Of a stretch of 64,000 bases of DNA, positions 45,973-57,975 are shown piece by piece (the first letter of the stretch is position 1; every line of letters begins with the position of its first letter). The notes beneath the pieces are model-generated. The model was given only the letters and a program-made list of their open reading frames with translations, had not been told where the DNA came from and did not search any database. The translations under genes were made by a program, and so were the position numbers. Source of the DNA: Anadara kagoshimensis (Eukaryota; Mollusca; Bivalvia; Arcoida; Arcidae); assembly GCA_021292105.1 (NCBI GenBank), contig CM037873.1:11075489-11139488 (forward strand), given 5' to 3'.

Positions 45973-47153
45973 CAGTGCAACTTCCGAAAACCGGCCGCCC
46001 GTGGGACCGAGGAATTTGGCCGGTTTTCAGAGGGACCGGTATTAAGAGGGCCTATGAATCCGGTAGGTTCGATCCGGCCCGAATCTCATCCATTTCCGAA
46101 TTTTATCAAACTATGTTAATGTCTAGCATTGATCGCAGTTGTAATCTGAAATTCCGTTCTTGATTTTATCAAGTAACTTTAGTTTAAATCTAAAACTAAA
46201 CATCTGACAGATTAATACATACAACTGCAGTTCTCAAAATGTTTATTGTAATTGGCTGCCTGTGTGACTCGCTCCGTAAGTGGGAGGTCGTGGTTTCGAT
46301 CACTGTTCGGGTCTGTATAATGCCATCAGCGCCTACAGCTGGCGACGTCTCGATATAAGTGAAATATTCTTGACTGGGACATTAAACACCATTACTCAAC
46401 TCTCAACTCATCATCTGCCTGTGTTGACAAGGTGCACGAGGTATGGCCAGTTTTCGGATCGTGGTGACAGGAACGTTTTGATATTTAATAGTAAAAATCA
46501 TTCTTGAAAGTTTCACATTTAAAAAAAATATTTTAGTGATAGAATCTACTGATTTATTTGGATAAAGAAAAAATATTCTTAAATATTTCTTAAATATTTC
46601 CGCACCGCATAATAAAACGTTCCGATCACCATGATCAGGTAAAAAATGACCTAATTCAAGTGAGGGGTACTCTATAGGTAGAAATCTCGAAATGATGAAA
46701 AACTAAGAATATCATTTAAAATACATTTATTAAACTCACAAAAAAACAAATAATAATAATAAACAAAATACAAATGTAAATAAAATAAACGCAGGTTTAT
46801 CATACACTATTTCATCAGCATGAAAGCACTAGATTAAAACCAGTACAACATGTGTACATTATGACACGCTGTTATTTCAGTGATTAGATTAACTGACAAG
46901 AGAAAATCACTTTCCGTTACGGTTCAACGATGCATTGCGACACCCGACGGTCGGTTTTTGGAGGTAAATTATTGAGATGTAACGTAAATTCGGCACTTAA
47001 AAAAGGCCGGTATTCGGAATTCAGAGGGGCCGGTTTATGGAAGTTTTTTTTAATATAAACAAAGAAGGATAAATTCGGGACCGGCCCCCCCCCCGTGTTC
47101 GGTATACAGAGGTGATCGGTTTTTGGAAGGGCCGGTTTTCGGAAGTTGCACTG
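45973..47153. mobile_element. TA-target DNA transposon (1,181 bp), non-autonomous, with 24-bp perfect TIRs
   Basis: Both ends read CAGTGCAACTTCCGAAAACC (+GGCC) as inverted repeats without mismatch over 24 bp. TA is duplicated at 45971-45972 and 47154-47155. Variants of 'ggccggttttcgga' recur inward from both ends (about 46015, 46447, 47007, 47028, 47095 and 47130). No transposase frame is seen. The CAGT start and TA target fit the Tc1/mariner superfamily (pogo/Tigger-like). It interrupts one SINE and is itself interrupted by another. Confidence 0.85.
46266..46414 (+). mobile_element. SINE family 1, shortened copy inside the DNA transposon
   Basis: It has the anticodon-side of the head ('cgctccgtaagtgggaggtc'), a B-box-like 'ggtttcgatcac', and the 3' end 'gatataagtgaaatattctt' with an ACTCA-type tail. 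The middle of the body is missing. CTGCCTGTGT is duplicated at 46256-46265 and 46415-46424. Confidence 0.75.
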
Positions 47154-47155
47154 TA

Positions 47156-47390
47156 TTGAGATGTCACCAGCTATAGGCCAAGGTGCAGAAAATTTGCTTG
47201 TGCATTGCGCTGATGGCATTATATAGCAGGGTTCTTTAGTGGCCAAGCCCAATGTGACAGGGGACTTTGTTTATTTTAAGTTCCCATCGGAAAGAACTGT
47301 GACTTTCATTTCGTAATGCCGAGTGCTTTGCAAAAGAACAGTCCCTACCCATTTTCAAGTCTTTGGGTCAGACCTGGTCTATAATACCTA
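47156..47390 (-). mobile_element. SINE family 1, right piece of the split copy
   Basis: It begins 'ttgagatgtcaccagctata', the exact continuation expected after 'cttata'. It runs through 'ttgcgctgatggcattata' and 'cccatcggaaagaactgtga' to 'gtctttgggtcagacc'. The tRNA head is absent or lost. Confidence 0.8.
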
Positions 47391-47944
47391 GAGCTAAAGC
47401 ATAAAAAATGTGAAAATTACATGTACTATTACAGAAAGATACAAACCACAAAATCAATAAAATGATGACAAGACCATAGGACCAAATATAGAAGTTTTAA
47501 TTACATACACTGACTCACAAACAAGGTACACATAAATACCATCACTTACTAAGTCATCAATTGTTTGTAAAACTGAAACTTAAAAGTCAAAGACGACAAT
47601 TCGTCATTAAGTCTTTAGTTTGACATTTTAATTACAAAGTGCTTCATGTCATTCTTTATTAAACTTGTTGCCGAGATATAAGTTGAAGTCATGCTGTAAT
47701 AATGGGGTATATAGAAGTTACAATAGAGTTATTTACTGCCAGACTTTCTGGTCCTGATCATTAAGCTAATGTCACCAGGTAGTGCTCTCAAGGCCTGGTT
47801 TGATCATCAGCTTGGTTAGTTGGTGAAGAAGTGGATTTCTTCATCATTGAAATTTCTGCATGTGAATGAACAATTATTTATCTTGTATTTATTGTGTAGA
47901 GTTGAGTTAAGATTTCAATTATATTCAGAAACGCAGTTCTGTGA
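47391..47944. other. AT-rich non-coding stretch
   Basis: Nothing recognisable. Confidence 0.4.
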
Positions 47945-48125
47945 TTATGATGATGATGTAAACTTGTTTGCCTGGAGTAAACCACTGACCTTTAGAAAGC
48001 AAACTGACAAACTCATATACAGCATACTATGTTGAATCCAACATATACTAGAGTGGGATTCAAACCTAGGCAATAAGAACTGCTGTTATCTGTAGCCAGG
48101 TCTTTAGACCTCTTTGTCTTCTGGA
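47945..48125 (-). mobile_element. SINE family 2, diverged copy
   Basis: 'ctgacctttagaaagcaaac' and 'gagtgggattcaaacctagg' match the minus-strand copy at 30959. The 3' end is missing. Confidence 0.5.
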
Positions 48126-49364
48126 CCTGGGTCTGGTGTAGAGTTAAACCAACAAGTTACAAAATTGGTACAGATGTACTCTACAGAATGACCATTGTGG
48201 ACCTCCTAGTCTGTTACACACTTCAACAGACCACACATAAGACCATACAAACTGGCCTTTTTAGTTGTGGTCTGCAATACACCCTATATTTTATCATCCC
48301 TCAAACATGTTTTGTTTGTTTTCTCAAAGACAGATCAATATCATTAGTAAGAACATATGGCTGACATACTGAAAGAAAAAGTAAATAATTAGGCAAAAAT
48401 AAATAAATATATTAAGTTGTTTGGTCAGTTAATGTTAAAGGTTATATATTATAGGAACCATATTGAAGTAAATACAAGTGTCAAAGTATTGTCTGACAAC
48501 TAAACAATCATGTTGAAAAATACAGCATTCATTGCTGTTCTGTTTTAACCACATGGAACTTACCGGTATATTCTTTACTTGTCATACATAGCTGTATATT
48601 GGAAGATCCCTTGAATACAAATTGAACAAAATATACAAACTGAAAACATTTCAACAGTAAACATCTTCAATAGTAATAAAATTTAGTGCATCAAGGGCTA
48701 CATTTAGTTTCATTGACCATGACTTTCATTCAAGGTGAAGGTGATTTTATATAATAAGACCTTTAACCATCTTTCTATTAAAAGCCAAAATACATTGAAA
48801 CTTGGAATGTGTGTTACCTTCAAGGTCATTTTACTTTGGAAAAAATAGATTTTGTTTCTGTCGATCTTGAAAGGCTTCTTAATTGAGATCAGCCAATTCT
48901 GATTTTATCTTGATCTAACTGGTATATTAATCTGGTCTACATTCTTAAATGTGTTTACCTTCCCTATAATAAAAAACATTTGTTTTTAATATACAAGTAT
49001 TATCCTAATAAATTACTCGGATTCCATGTATAATGCTTGTGATTAATTGTTTGTAGTTCAAAAGCTCATATGTTCAGCTGTGAAAAAATAAATGATTGTT
49101 AGTGCTACTATACTTATCCACAAAACAACCTATATTCTTTATCAGTGATGTCTTTTTGGTATTAGACCATTTAAGCTCATCTGGTCCTATTTATAACCCT
49201 CAACCTTACTTATGGCAGATGGGATTATTCCTTTATCGTATAAAGCAAATGCAGTGAATTTTGTGATCATGCCATGCCTTTCATGAAACCATGAGTGATA
49301 TTTAGGTTTTATATTAAGACCTGATATACCCAAGTAAATCACTAATTTAGGTTTCTCATAAACT
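48126..49364. other. AT-rich stretch without genes
   Basis: Nothing recognisable on either strand. Confidence 0.4.
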
Positions 49365-49705
49365 TAAAAATGCTACAAATTGAAAAAATGTGAAATGAAA
49401 AATACAACAGTAATAAAAAATGTTGAAAATTAAAATATAATCTGAAATCAAACATTATCAGTCATCATAAACACTGCAAATGAATGAAACACGTAATGAT
49501 ACATGGCCAATGCTGCAAATTAAGAAAACAAAGAATCAGACAACAGTTGTCATAAATATGCAAATGAAGGCATAGAATGAAACATAGCCAATACTGCAAA
49601 CTAGAAAAGCACAAAATGAAATATGATCAATTATCAAAAACATTGCATATTAAAGAAACATGAAATGAAACACACAACAAAAATAAAAAAATATTGCAAA
49701 TTAGA
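49365..49705. repeat. Degenerate tandem repeat, unit about 55-60 bp
   Basis: 'actgcaaa(t/c)…gaaa..acatgaaatgaaac' words recur about six times with many changes. The array is old. Confidence 0.5.
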
Positions 49706-51039
49706 GAGCTGCATTAATGCTCCAAACCGCCTCCATGGTGAAAGGATACATCAGCAACTTATACCCTGAAGGCCAATGGTTAAGTATAACATAATTACAA
49801 TACATTACAAAATTACATCTAAATTGTGGAAATCAGATTAGCTAAAGGAGAAACAATAATGTTGGTAGTTTTTGTTAGTGTGTAATTCTGTTAGAAGGTT
49901 TATAAGAGTTATAATTATATGTCATCTTTAAATTATAGCCTTCTATACAATTTGTACTCGCAGGAACTTACAGATTAGAAATAAAAATAAATTCTAGGTT
50001 TCTTTTTCTTCTTTTTCTATATTGTTTGTACATGGATGTTGTTTATATAGTAAAAACCTTACAGACTTATTCTACTGATGGCTATTGACAGGTGACTGCT
50101 AGCCTAGGTTTTACTGTATGCAGGTATTTTGAATCTTTTAAAGAAACTGACTTAGTAACTAGTTACTCAGATTCTACTCATATCTCCATTCTTCATGATT
50201 TTGTATATAATGTTTGGAAATGTGGAGCTCAGAATATGAACATCTGATTCATGATATTTTACATAGTTTTTGCCTCTGATGGTAAGATTACAGACAAGAA
50301 CAAACTTCATACCTCATTGGATGATTGATTATGACAAGACACACACATTGTGAAGATATAAAATTCATTTTACGATTGTGATCTATATTTTCAGTCAAAT
50401 TATATGTCAAAAATGCATAAAATTGTCTTTAACTATGCTTTACTTCAACAAATGAGAAAACCAAAAAATGACAACCTAATTATGTTATATATGGTTTATA
50501 GTTAGACACTTATTTACACTAATTTATTTTGACAGCCTTCATGTTTTAGAGGTCAAATAGAGCCCTTATTGTATTTATTCTATTCCAGCTTTTTTTATTT
50601 ACTTTGTTAAGTTTTTTGCAGCAGCTCCAATCACTTCATGTTTTATTCCTACACTGTTTCTGCATGACTGATGAAAACATTCTATTTACCATGATTTGTT
50701 CTTAATTTCTTTGACACGAGGGACATGTTACAGATATTGCATCAGGATTGGAATATGTAGTTCATTTTTATCAGTTGAATTTGACAACAAGACAGACCTA
50801 TTTTATATGTATGGGTTATTGATTACTTGGTTACAACAACTGTATAACTTTATTTTCCAATTAGCTGTTTTTTCAAAAGTCTATAAACTTGTCTTTAGAT
50901 CAATATTACGACTTCTTTGTTTTTCTCCAATAAAAAGAGTTTAATGTTAAAATGATTACATTTTTAGGACCCTTGTTTAATTATCAAAGTTAAAATAATT
51001 ACATTTTTCTTTAAGGCTTTCATTTATAATTTTTTAGCT
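49706..51039. other. AT-rich stretch without genes
   Basis: Nothing recognisable. An 82-codon frame at 50696 has no protein signal. Confidence 0.4.
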
Positions 51040-52205
51040 CACCTGCTTGTGCTCAAGTGAGCTATTGTGACCAGTCTTTGTTCGTCTTGCGTCATGGGTC
51101 GTCTGTCGTCCAATGTGTGTCAACTTTTGCTTCTTAACACTCTAGAGGCCACACTTTTTGTTATATCTTCATCAAACTTGTCCAGAATAATGTTCAGGTC
51201 AAAAGCTAAGTCAAGATTATATATGAGTAATGTTGGGTCAATAAGTAGGTCAATAGGTCAAATCATAGAAAAACCTTGTTAACAATCTAGAGTTCAAAGT
51301 TTTTGTCCAATCTTCATATAATTTGTCCAGAATGATGTTCATGACCAAAGCAAGGTCAAGTTCGTATATGGATCATGTTGGGTCAATAAATAGATCACTA
51401 GGTCAAGTCATAGAAAAACCTTGTTAACACTCTTAGAGTCCATAGTTCTTGTCCAATCTTCATATAATTTGTCCAGAACGATGTTCATGACCAAAGCAAG
51501 GTCAAGTTCGTATATGGGTCATGTTGGGTCAATAAGTAGGTCACTAGGTCAAATCATAGAAAAACCTTGTTAACACTCTAGAGTCCATAGTTTTTGTCCA
51601 ATCTTCATATAATTTGTCCAGAACAATGTTCATGACCAAAGCAAGGTCAAGTTTATATATGGGTCATGTTGGGTCAATAAGTAGGTCATTAGGTCAAATC
51701 ATAGAAAAACCTTGTTAACTCTAGAGTCCATAGTTTTTGTCCAATCTTCATATAATTTGTCCTGAATGATGTTCATGGCCAAAGCAAGGTTTATATATAT
51801 ATATATATGGGTTATGTTGGGTCAATAAGTAGGTCACTAGGCCAAATCATAGATAAACCTTGTTAACACTCTGGAGTCCATATTTGTTGTTCAATCTTCA
51901 TATAATTTGTCCAGAAAAATGTTCATGACTATAGCAAGGCCAAGTTCATATATGGGTTATGTTGGATCAATAAGTAGGTCACTAGGTCAAATCATAGAAT
52001 ACCTTGCTAACACTTTAGAGTCCATATTTTTTGTCCAATCTTCATATAATTTGTCAAAAATAATGTCCAGGACAAAAGCTAGGTCAAGTTCATATAAACT
52101 AATAATGAACACTGTTTACCCTCTATTCATGACATTATTGGAAAATGTGTAGAATTCAATTTATTCTTAGGTGAGCGCCCAGGGCCTCATGGCTCTTGTT
52201 TAATT
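51040..52205 (+). repeat. Bivalve-type dispersed repeat with a 145-bp internal tandem array (about 7 units)
   Basis: The left border reads 'ttagctcacctgcttgtgct' then 'caagtgagctattgtgacc'. The right border reads 'aggtgagcgcccagggcctc' then 'atggctcttgttt'. Between them a unit containing 'gtccaatcttcatataattt', 'tgttcatgaccaaagcaagg' and 'gtaggtcactaggtcaaatc' repeats with spacing 144-148 bp (anchors at 51274, 51419, 51565, 51710, 51858 and 52002). I associate this border pair with a dispersed family common in bivalve genomes. Confidence 0.8.
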
Positions 52206-52374
52206 TGTGAATTAAATGCAACTGGCTACAAGAAATTTTGTTCTTGCAATAACCATGGTAATATAATGCCAGGTGAGCTGTAAAGACCTACTTACCCAAT
52301 AAACCACATTTAATGGACTGTACATTTTATATGCAATTATACTGATTTCTGTTTATTTATTGCTTCTTGTTAGT

Positions 52375-52615
52375 GGAGGGACATCATTGTTAGAGTGGTC
52401 TAAAGTGCTTGCTTACAGACCACAGAACCACCCACTGCCTGGGTTTAAATTCCACTTGGACAGATCCCAGGGTGAGATTAGGTTTGTTAGTTCATTTGCC
52501 AAAAGGTTGGATGTGCTCTTTGGGCACTCCGGTTTCCTCCACAATCCCTGAACTGACTATCTCAATATAAGTGAAAAAATGTAAAACTTCATTACTCCAC
52601 TCGATTCCACCCTTG
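52375..52615 (+). mobile_element. SINE family 2, near full-length copy
   Basis: The head 'gttagagtggtctaaagtgc' and B-box-like 'gggtttaaattcc' are followed by 'gtttcctccacaatccctga' and the 3' end 'cttcattactccactcgatt'. Compared with the copy at 57735, head, body and tail are collinear. The head resembles a Ser/Leu-type tRNA. Confidence 0.7.
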
Positions 52616-53337
52616 TTAGTTGTAAATCTTGACCATATAAATATTATATATACATGTCATTTAGATGTTTTGTTTTCTAGGTTTCTTAAAATGATGATGT
52701 AAAATATTGATAAGTTAAGATCTAAGATTACTTATTTATATCCAGGTTGTCAGTTGATACTCATCATCATGATCTCTACTGATTATGTTGTTGTGCTTTT
52801 TTGACTATAATTTAACTTAGTCATTATGACTGTCAGAATGGTTTAACCTAGATACCCTACTCTGCAAAATAGTTCTATTGTATACATGTATATATAATCA
52901 AAAAAAACATATTAATCCATGTCCAAATTACAATCCAGAACCAAAGTAAAAACTTTGGAACTGACAAGTCAGGTTAGAAAATATAAAGTATTTTCTTAGG
53001 TGAATTTAGTAAAATAAATTTTGATCCTTTTATTTATTTAATTTCAACATCTTAGAAATATTTGGATTTTGGTCCAAACACTTCTGAGGAGGAATTGTAT
53101 TCTGAAACACCCATCTGCAAAATTAACACTGGTTTAGAAATAATATTATGATAAATTTGCAACTAGAATACATGTACCTGGCTATGGCTACAGGTTATGC
53201 AACCAAGAGCATGATACAGTGTCAGTTAACAACAGAAGCAACAAGACAAAACAAGAAAAGACAAACACATGTTGGAACCAATAATTATTAGAAAAGCCAT
53301 TAATTCTGACAAAATCTCATAATGATGCCAGGAACTT
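52616..53337. other. Non-coding stretch with a family B fragment
   Basis: The 5' half of the family B repeat lies at about 52890-52975 ('aatccatgtccaaattacaa' and 'agtaaaaactttggaactga'). Nothing else is recognised. Confidence 0.5.
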
Positions 53338-54215
53338 TAAGCTTGGTTATCAGCTGTAGGCCAGTGTAAGAGACCACTTTGTTTTGTCATATCAGCCATA
53401 GGCATTGTCAAAGGACTTAAGTTATTAGCTAAGAAGCTGGTGTTAGAGATTGCATGCTTGGTTCTCAGCTGTAAGCTAGTATTGGAGACTACAAGCTTGG
53501 TTATCATCCAAAAAGAAGCAAGTGTTAGGGACTACATGTTTGGTTATCAGCTGTAAGCTAGTATTGGGGACTACAACCTTGGTTATCATCTGAAAGCAAG
53601 CAAGTGTTAGGGACTACATGTTTGGTTATCAGCTGTAAGCTAGTATTGGGGACTACAACCTTGGTTATCATCTGAAAGCAAGCAAGTGTTAGGGACTACA
53701 TGTTTGGTTATCAGCTGTAAGCTAGTATTTGGGACTACAAGCTTGGTTATCATCTGAAAGCAAGCAAGTGTTAGGGACTACATGTTTGGTTATCAGCTGT
53801 AAGCTAGTATTGGGGACTACAAGCTTGGTTATCATCTGAAAGCAAGCCAGTGTTAGGGACTACATGTTTGGTTATCAACTGTAAGCTAGTATTGGGGACT
53901 ACAAGCTTGGTTATCATCTGAAAGCAAGCCAGTGTTAGGGACTACATGTTTGGTTACCAGCTTTAAGCTAGTATTAGGGACTACTAGCTTGGTTATCATC
54001 TGAACGCAAGCCAGTGTTAGGGACTACATGTTTGGTTATCAGCTGTAAGCCATATTGGTTACTACAAGCTTAGTTATCTGAATACAAGCCAGTGTTAGGG
54101 ACTTCATGTTTGGTTATCAGCTGTAAGCCATATTGGTTACTACAAGCTTAGTTATCTGAATACAAGCCAGTGTTAGGGACTACATGTTTGGTTATCAGGT
54201 TTAAGCCAGTGTTAT
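53338..54215. repeat. 82-bp higher-order tandem repeat built of two 41-bp halves
   Basis: Half A ('gtgttagggactacatgttt' + 'ggttatcagctgtaagcta') alternates with half B ('gtattggggactacaagctt' + 'ggttatcatctgaaagcaag'). A and B are about three-quarters identical. The A-B dimer repeats about nine times with little change. The left edge holds older, single-type units, and the right edge holds two copies of a shortened B unit ('ccatattggttactacaagc'). Confidence 0.85.
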
Positions 54216-54639
54216 GAATCACAATCTTTGTGATTTAATTGCATTGTATTTCATAAGGTTGCTAAATTGGTAGTGTAAAAACCACTTAAGACAACTTTCA
54301 ATTTTCAGTTGTTTTTATATAATATTAAACATTGTTGTGAATTGCATATTGGAACCTTATTATAGATGGTTACAATAGGTTTAAGTGCAGTGCATCCAAG
54401 ATGGCCAAGTGATCAGAAAATAAAAGCCCCTGACCTTTTGGATTGTTTTATTAAGGTGTTTTGGCTGTGATCCATTTGTGATGATGTACTGTTTATTCAT
54501 ATGTCTGATAGCATTTACGTATAGTTAGTAGAATTATCCTAGTAAATAATCATATTTTAATCATGACAGCTGAGAGATAACACTAAGGTAGCGCACAGAA
54601 AAACAACAAAAACCTTCCCTGATATCTTAGATTTTTATC
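54216..54639. other. AT-rich non-coding stretch
   Basis: Nothing recognisable. Confidence 0.4.
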
Positions 54640-55595
54640 ATTGATATAAAGAATTATGATCATGCAAGGTCACAGCTCCTTTTACCCATTAATGTTGAGA
54701 TTTGCACTGTTAATGATAAAGAATTATATGACTACGCAAGGTCAGACTTCCTATTACCCATTGAAACTTTACCAATATTGAGACTTGCACTGTTAATGAT
54801 AAAGAATTATATGACTACACAAGGCCCTATTACCCATTGAAACTTTACCAATGTTGAGACTTGCACTGTTAATGATAAAGAATTATATGACTACACAAGG
54901 TCCTATTACCCATTGAAACTTTACCAATATTGAGACTTGCACTGTTAATGATAAAGAATTATATGACTACGCAAGGTCAGACTTCCTATTACCCATTGAA
55001 ACTTTACCAATATTGAGACTTGCACTGTTATTGATAAAGAATTATATGACTACGCAAGGTCAGACTTCCTATTACCCATTGAAACTTTACCAATGTTGAG
55101 ACTTGCACTGTTAATGATAAAGAATTATATGACTACGCAAGGTCAGACTTCCTATTACCCATTGAAACATTACAAATATTGAGACTTGCACTGTTAATGA
55201 TAAAGAATTATATGACTAGGCAAGGTCAGACTTCCTATTACCCATTGAAACTTTACCAATATTGAGACTTGCACTGTTAATTATAAAGAATTATATGACT
55301 ATGCAAGGTCAGACTTCCTATTACCCATTGAAACTTTACCAATATTGGGACTTGCACTGTTAATGATAAAGAATTATATGACTACGCAAGGTCAGACTTC
55401 CTATTACCCATTGAAACTTTACCAATATTGGGACTTGCACTGTTAATGATAAAGAATTATATGACTACGCAAGGTCAGACTTCCTATTACCCATTGAAAC
55501 ATTACCAATATTGAGACTTGCACTGTTAATGATAAAGAATTATATGACTACGCAAGGTCAGACTTCCTATAATCCATTGAAACTTCACCAACTTC
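54640..55595. repeat. 83-bp tandem array, about 12 units, with a 76-bp variant
   Basis: The unit is 'ttgcactgttaatgataaag' + 'aattatatgactacgcaagg' + 'tcagacttcctattacccat' + 'tgaaactttaccaatattga' + 'gac'. Two adjacent units near 54785-54936 lack 7 bp at the 'tcagact' step. Units are highly similar, which suggests recent homogenisation. Confidence 0.9.
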
Positions 55596-56884
55596 AAGAA
55601 TAGTCTACCATTTATTGAGAAATTCTTGTGTTATTTTTAAATTATTTTGGCTTTATTTTATTGAATTGGTTTGTTAGTTTGCTTGTTGATGGCTGTTTTG
55701 TGGTTTTTAAATATATATAACATATAACCCCAGGGAGTAAACCATTATTTTAAAAATAACTGAATTATCTCTAAGGTATTTCTATGTAATACAATTGCAT
55801 AAAATAACTATACCAAAAACAGTAGTATGTAGGCTTTCCATTTATGTTTTGGACAAAGGAATATTTTCTTTGGTTTTCACACTTTCAAAGGACTAAGATC
55901 GGGCAATCTCTAATAAAACACTCTCTTTGATGCATTTAATGGTTTAGCTGATAAGAATCAAGATCCTATCCTAGCTTGAAGCATCTGTAAGTGTCTGATA
56001 GCACATATACTTCATACAGCATACATCTTATAGAATTATTCCAATATCAATTCTGGCATAAATAAGATAAATGCATGCGATTAACTTTCGCTTGTTTATT
56101 GAAGTCAGAATTGCGAAAGTTAATTGATACGAATGTGTTTTTGAAAATTTTATAATTTGTTCCAAATAATTGGCTATAGTCAATATCATGAAAGTTAATA
56201 ATTGCAAAATGGTTTGGGCAAGATGATACCGAAAGTTAATATCCACAAATAAAATTTGGTTTACAGTGCCAGCACAATTTTTCAATCACATGGATTTTGT
56301 GGCATTTGAAATATGAAAGCTTATTGTGAATTTTCTTTCGTAAAAAAAAAACCTGATGCAAGTCTAATTTTAAAATTAAAAAGTAAAACAAAGCATTACA
56401 GATAGATATGATATATACTGTGCTCTGTTCTCACAAATTTTGTCATTCTAAACATTGACAATATTTACCATTCATGATTTAAAGCTGACTGTAACCTGAT
56501 GTAAATATTGAAGATTTTACTGTGGTTTAGTTTGCAAATACTATTAATATCTAGTATTACAAAAATCATAAAAAACAAGAGTAAAATTTGTTGAAATATT
56601 GTCACATGCGTAAAACAGTCAGAATATTTAATAGTCAAAATTTGTCCATGCAAAATTTTGATTTGAGTTTTAAAAGGGTTTTATGTTGAAATTTCAGTAG
56701 CGAGTAAATCATCTGAAATGAATCGTCTTTTGCATAAATATTTTTGGGTCTAGTAAGTTTATTTTGGAGCCGATGACAAATTTAGAGTCCCATGTAGCTT
56801 AAAAACTGGATGTTTTGCATTATTGAAATTCTACTGTATTTGGTTTACAAATTTAAAGTAAAATGTTGCTGTTGTTTCACAGGT
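55596..56884. other. AT-rich stretch, possible decayed TIR element
   Basis: 'gaaagttaat' words recur at about 56110, 56186 and 56230, and 'aaaatttggtttacagtg' ends one block near 56273. This hints at a decayed 'TGTAAACCA'-ended element similar in style to the one at 29040. I could not find a matching left end. No gene. Confidence 0.3.
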
Positions 56885-57195
56885 GTTGAGTGTAGCCATG
56901 GAGACATTAAGAGGTGCTTATCTTTCTGGAGCACTAGGCCTCACTCCCCTGGTGAATGTTCACATGTTTAACTTAATTTGCTTTTCAGAATATAATTTGA
57001 ACATTAACAGTATGTTTGTGTTTTCTTTGCTTTTGGGATTGTGATTTGAGCATGAACGGTATGTTTTATGTTTGTGTTTTCAAAGATTTTATTTTGCCTA
57101 TAAGATTTTGATTTGAACAAGGATGGATATGTTTGTGTTTTCAATGGTTTTTCTTTGTGATTTGGACATGGATCAATATGTTTATGTTTGATTTT
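56885..57195 (-). repeat. Dispersed short repeat, family B, with an expanded end
   Basis: The first part ('gaggtgcttatctttctgga' and 'cctcactcccctggtgaatg') is a reverse family B copy. Its last part ('ttgtgatttgagcatgaacg' + 'gtatgttt.tgtttgtgtttt') is repeated three to four times in tandem with drift. Confidence 0.6.
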
Positions 57196-57734
57196 TATGT
57201 ACTATAAACTGTCTGTATTTCAGATTTATACATGTTATGTTATGTTTCTCAAGCAGAGATTAAAGCTGTTAATGTACATGTTATAACCATTGTTAGCTAA
57301 GTGTTACAAAACACTTAAGTTTATAATTAGTTATAATGGACAGATAAGTGGAGTCCATCAGGATGAGGAGGGGGATCAATTTTATAATGCTTACAGGGGG
57401 GATACAGAAGGATAAATTAGACATCCATTAGTGCTTTCATGTCTTTTATTTGTGAAAATAAGTTATTTATGGTTCAGTCTGGGAGTATTTAAGACAACTT
57501 CTAGGGTTTTAAAGATTCATGGTATAAACTTAAAATGATAAATGTTCTCTCTTTATGAATATTAAAGCAGTTTCTATACATGTGATTAACCCATCTTAAA
57601 AGTGCTGGCTTACATTTAACAATTTTAATATGAGAACATTATCATTTACATTGTTTTTATTCCATCACTATCTTGACTTACTGATTTCCTTAAGGACAAA
57701 CATGGGTTGTAGTTTTTCGTTTGAATAATTATGA
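57196..57734. other. AT-rich non-coding stretch
   Basis: Nothing recognisable. Confidence 0.4.
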
Positions 57735-57975
57735 TAGTTGCATCATTGGACAAGTGGTCTAAAGCGTGCACTTAGGGATCACATTGCTTCACAGCCTAGG
57801 TTCCAATCCCATTTGGAACAGATCCTAATGTGAAAAGATTTGTCAGTTTGCTAGCCAAGGTTGATGATTTTCTTAAGGTCCTCCAGTTTCCTCTACCATC
57901 CCTGAACTTACTGTTTCAATATAGGTAAAACAATCTTTACTGTGGCATAAAATACCATTAATCCAATCTAATCTG
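57735..57975 (+). mobile_element. SINE family 2, near full-length copy
   Basis: The head 'ggacaagtggtctaaagcgt' then 'gcacttagggatcaca', B-box-like 'ggttccaatccc', body 'gtcagtttgctagccaaggt' and 3' 'ccattaatccaatctaatct' are collinear with the copy at 52375. Confidence 0.7.

Noticed and set aside
45897-47252. Open frames of 75-111 codons within the nest
   Set aside because: They run across transposon and SINE sequence and their GC-rich codons come from the repeated TIR motifs.
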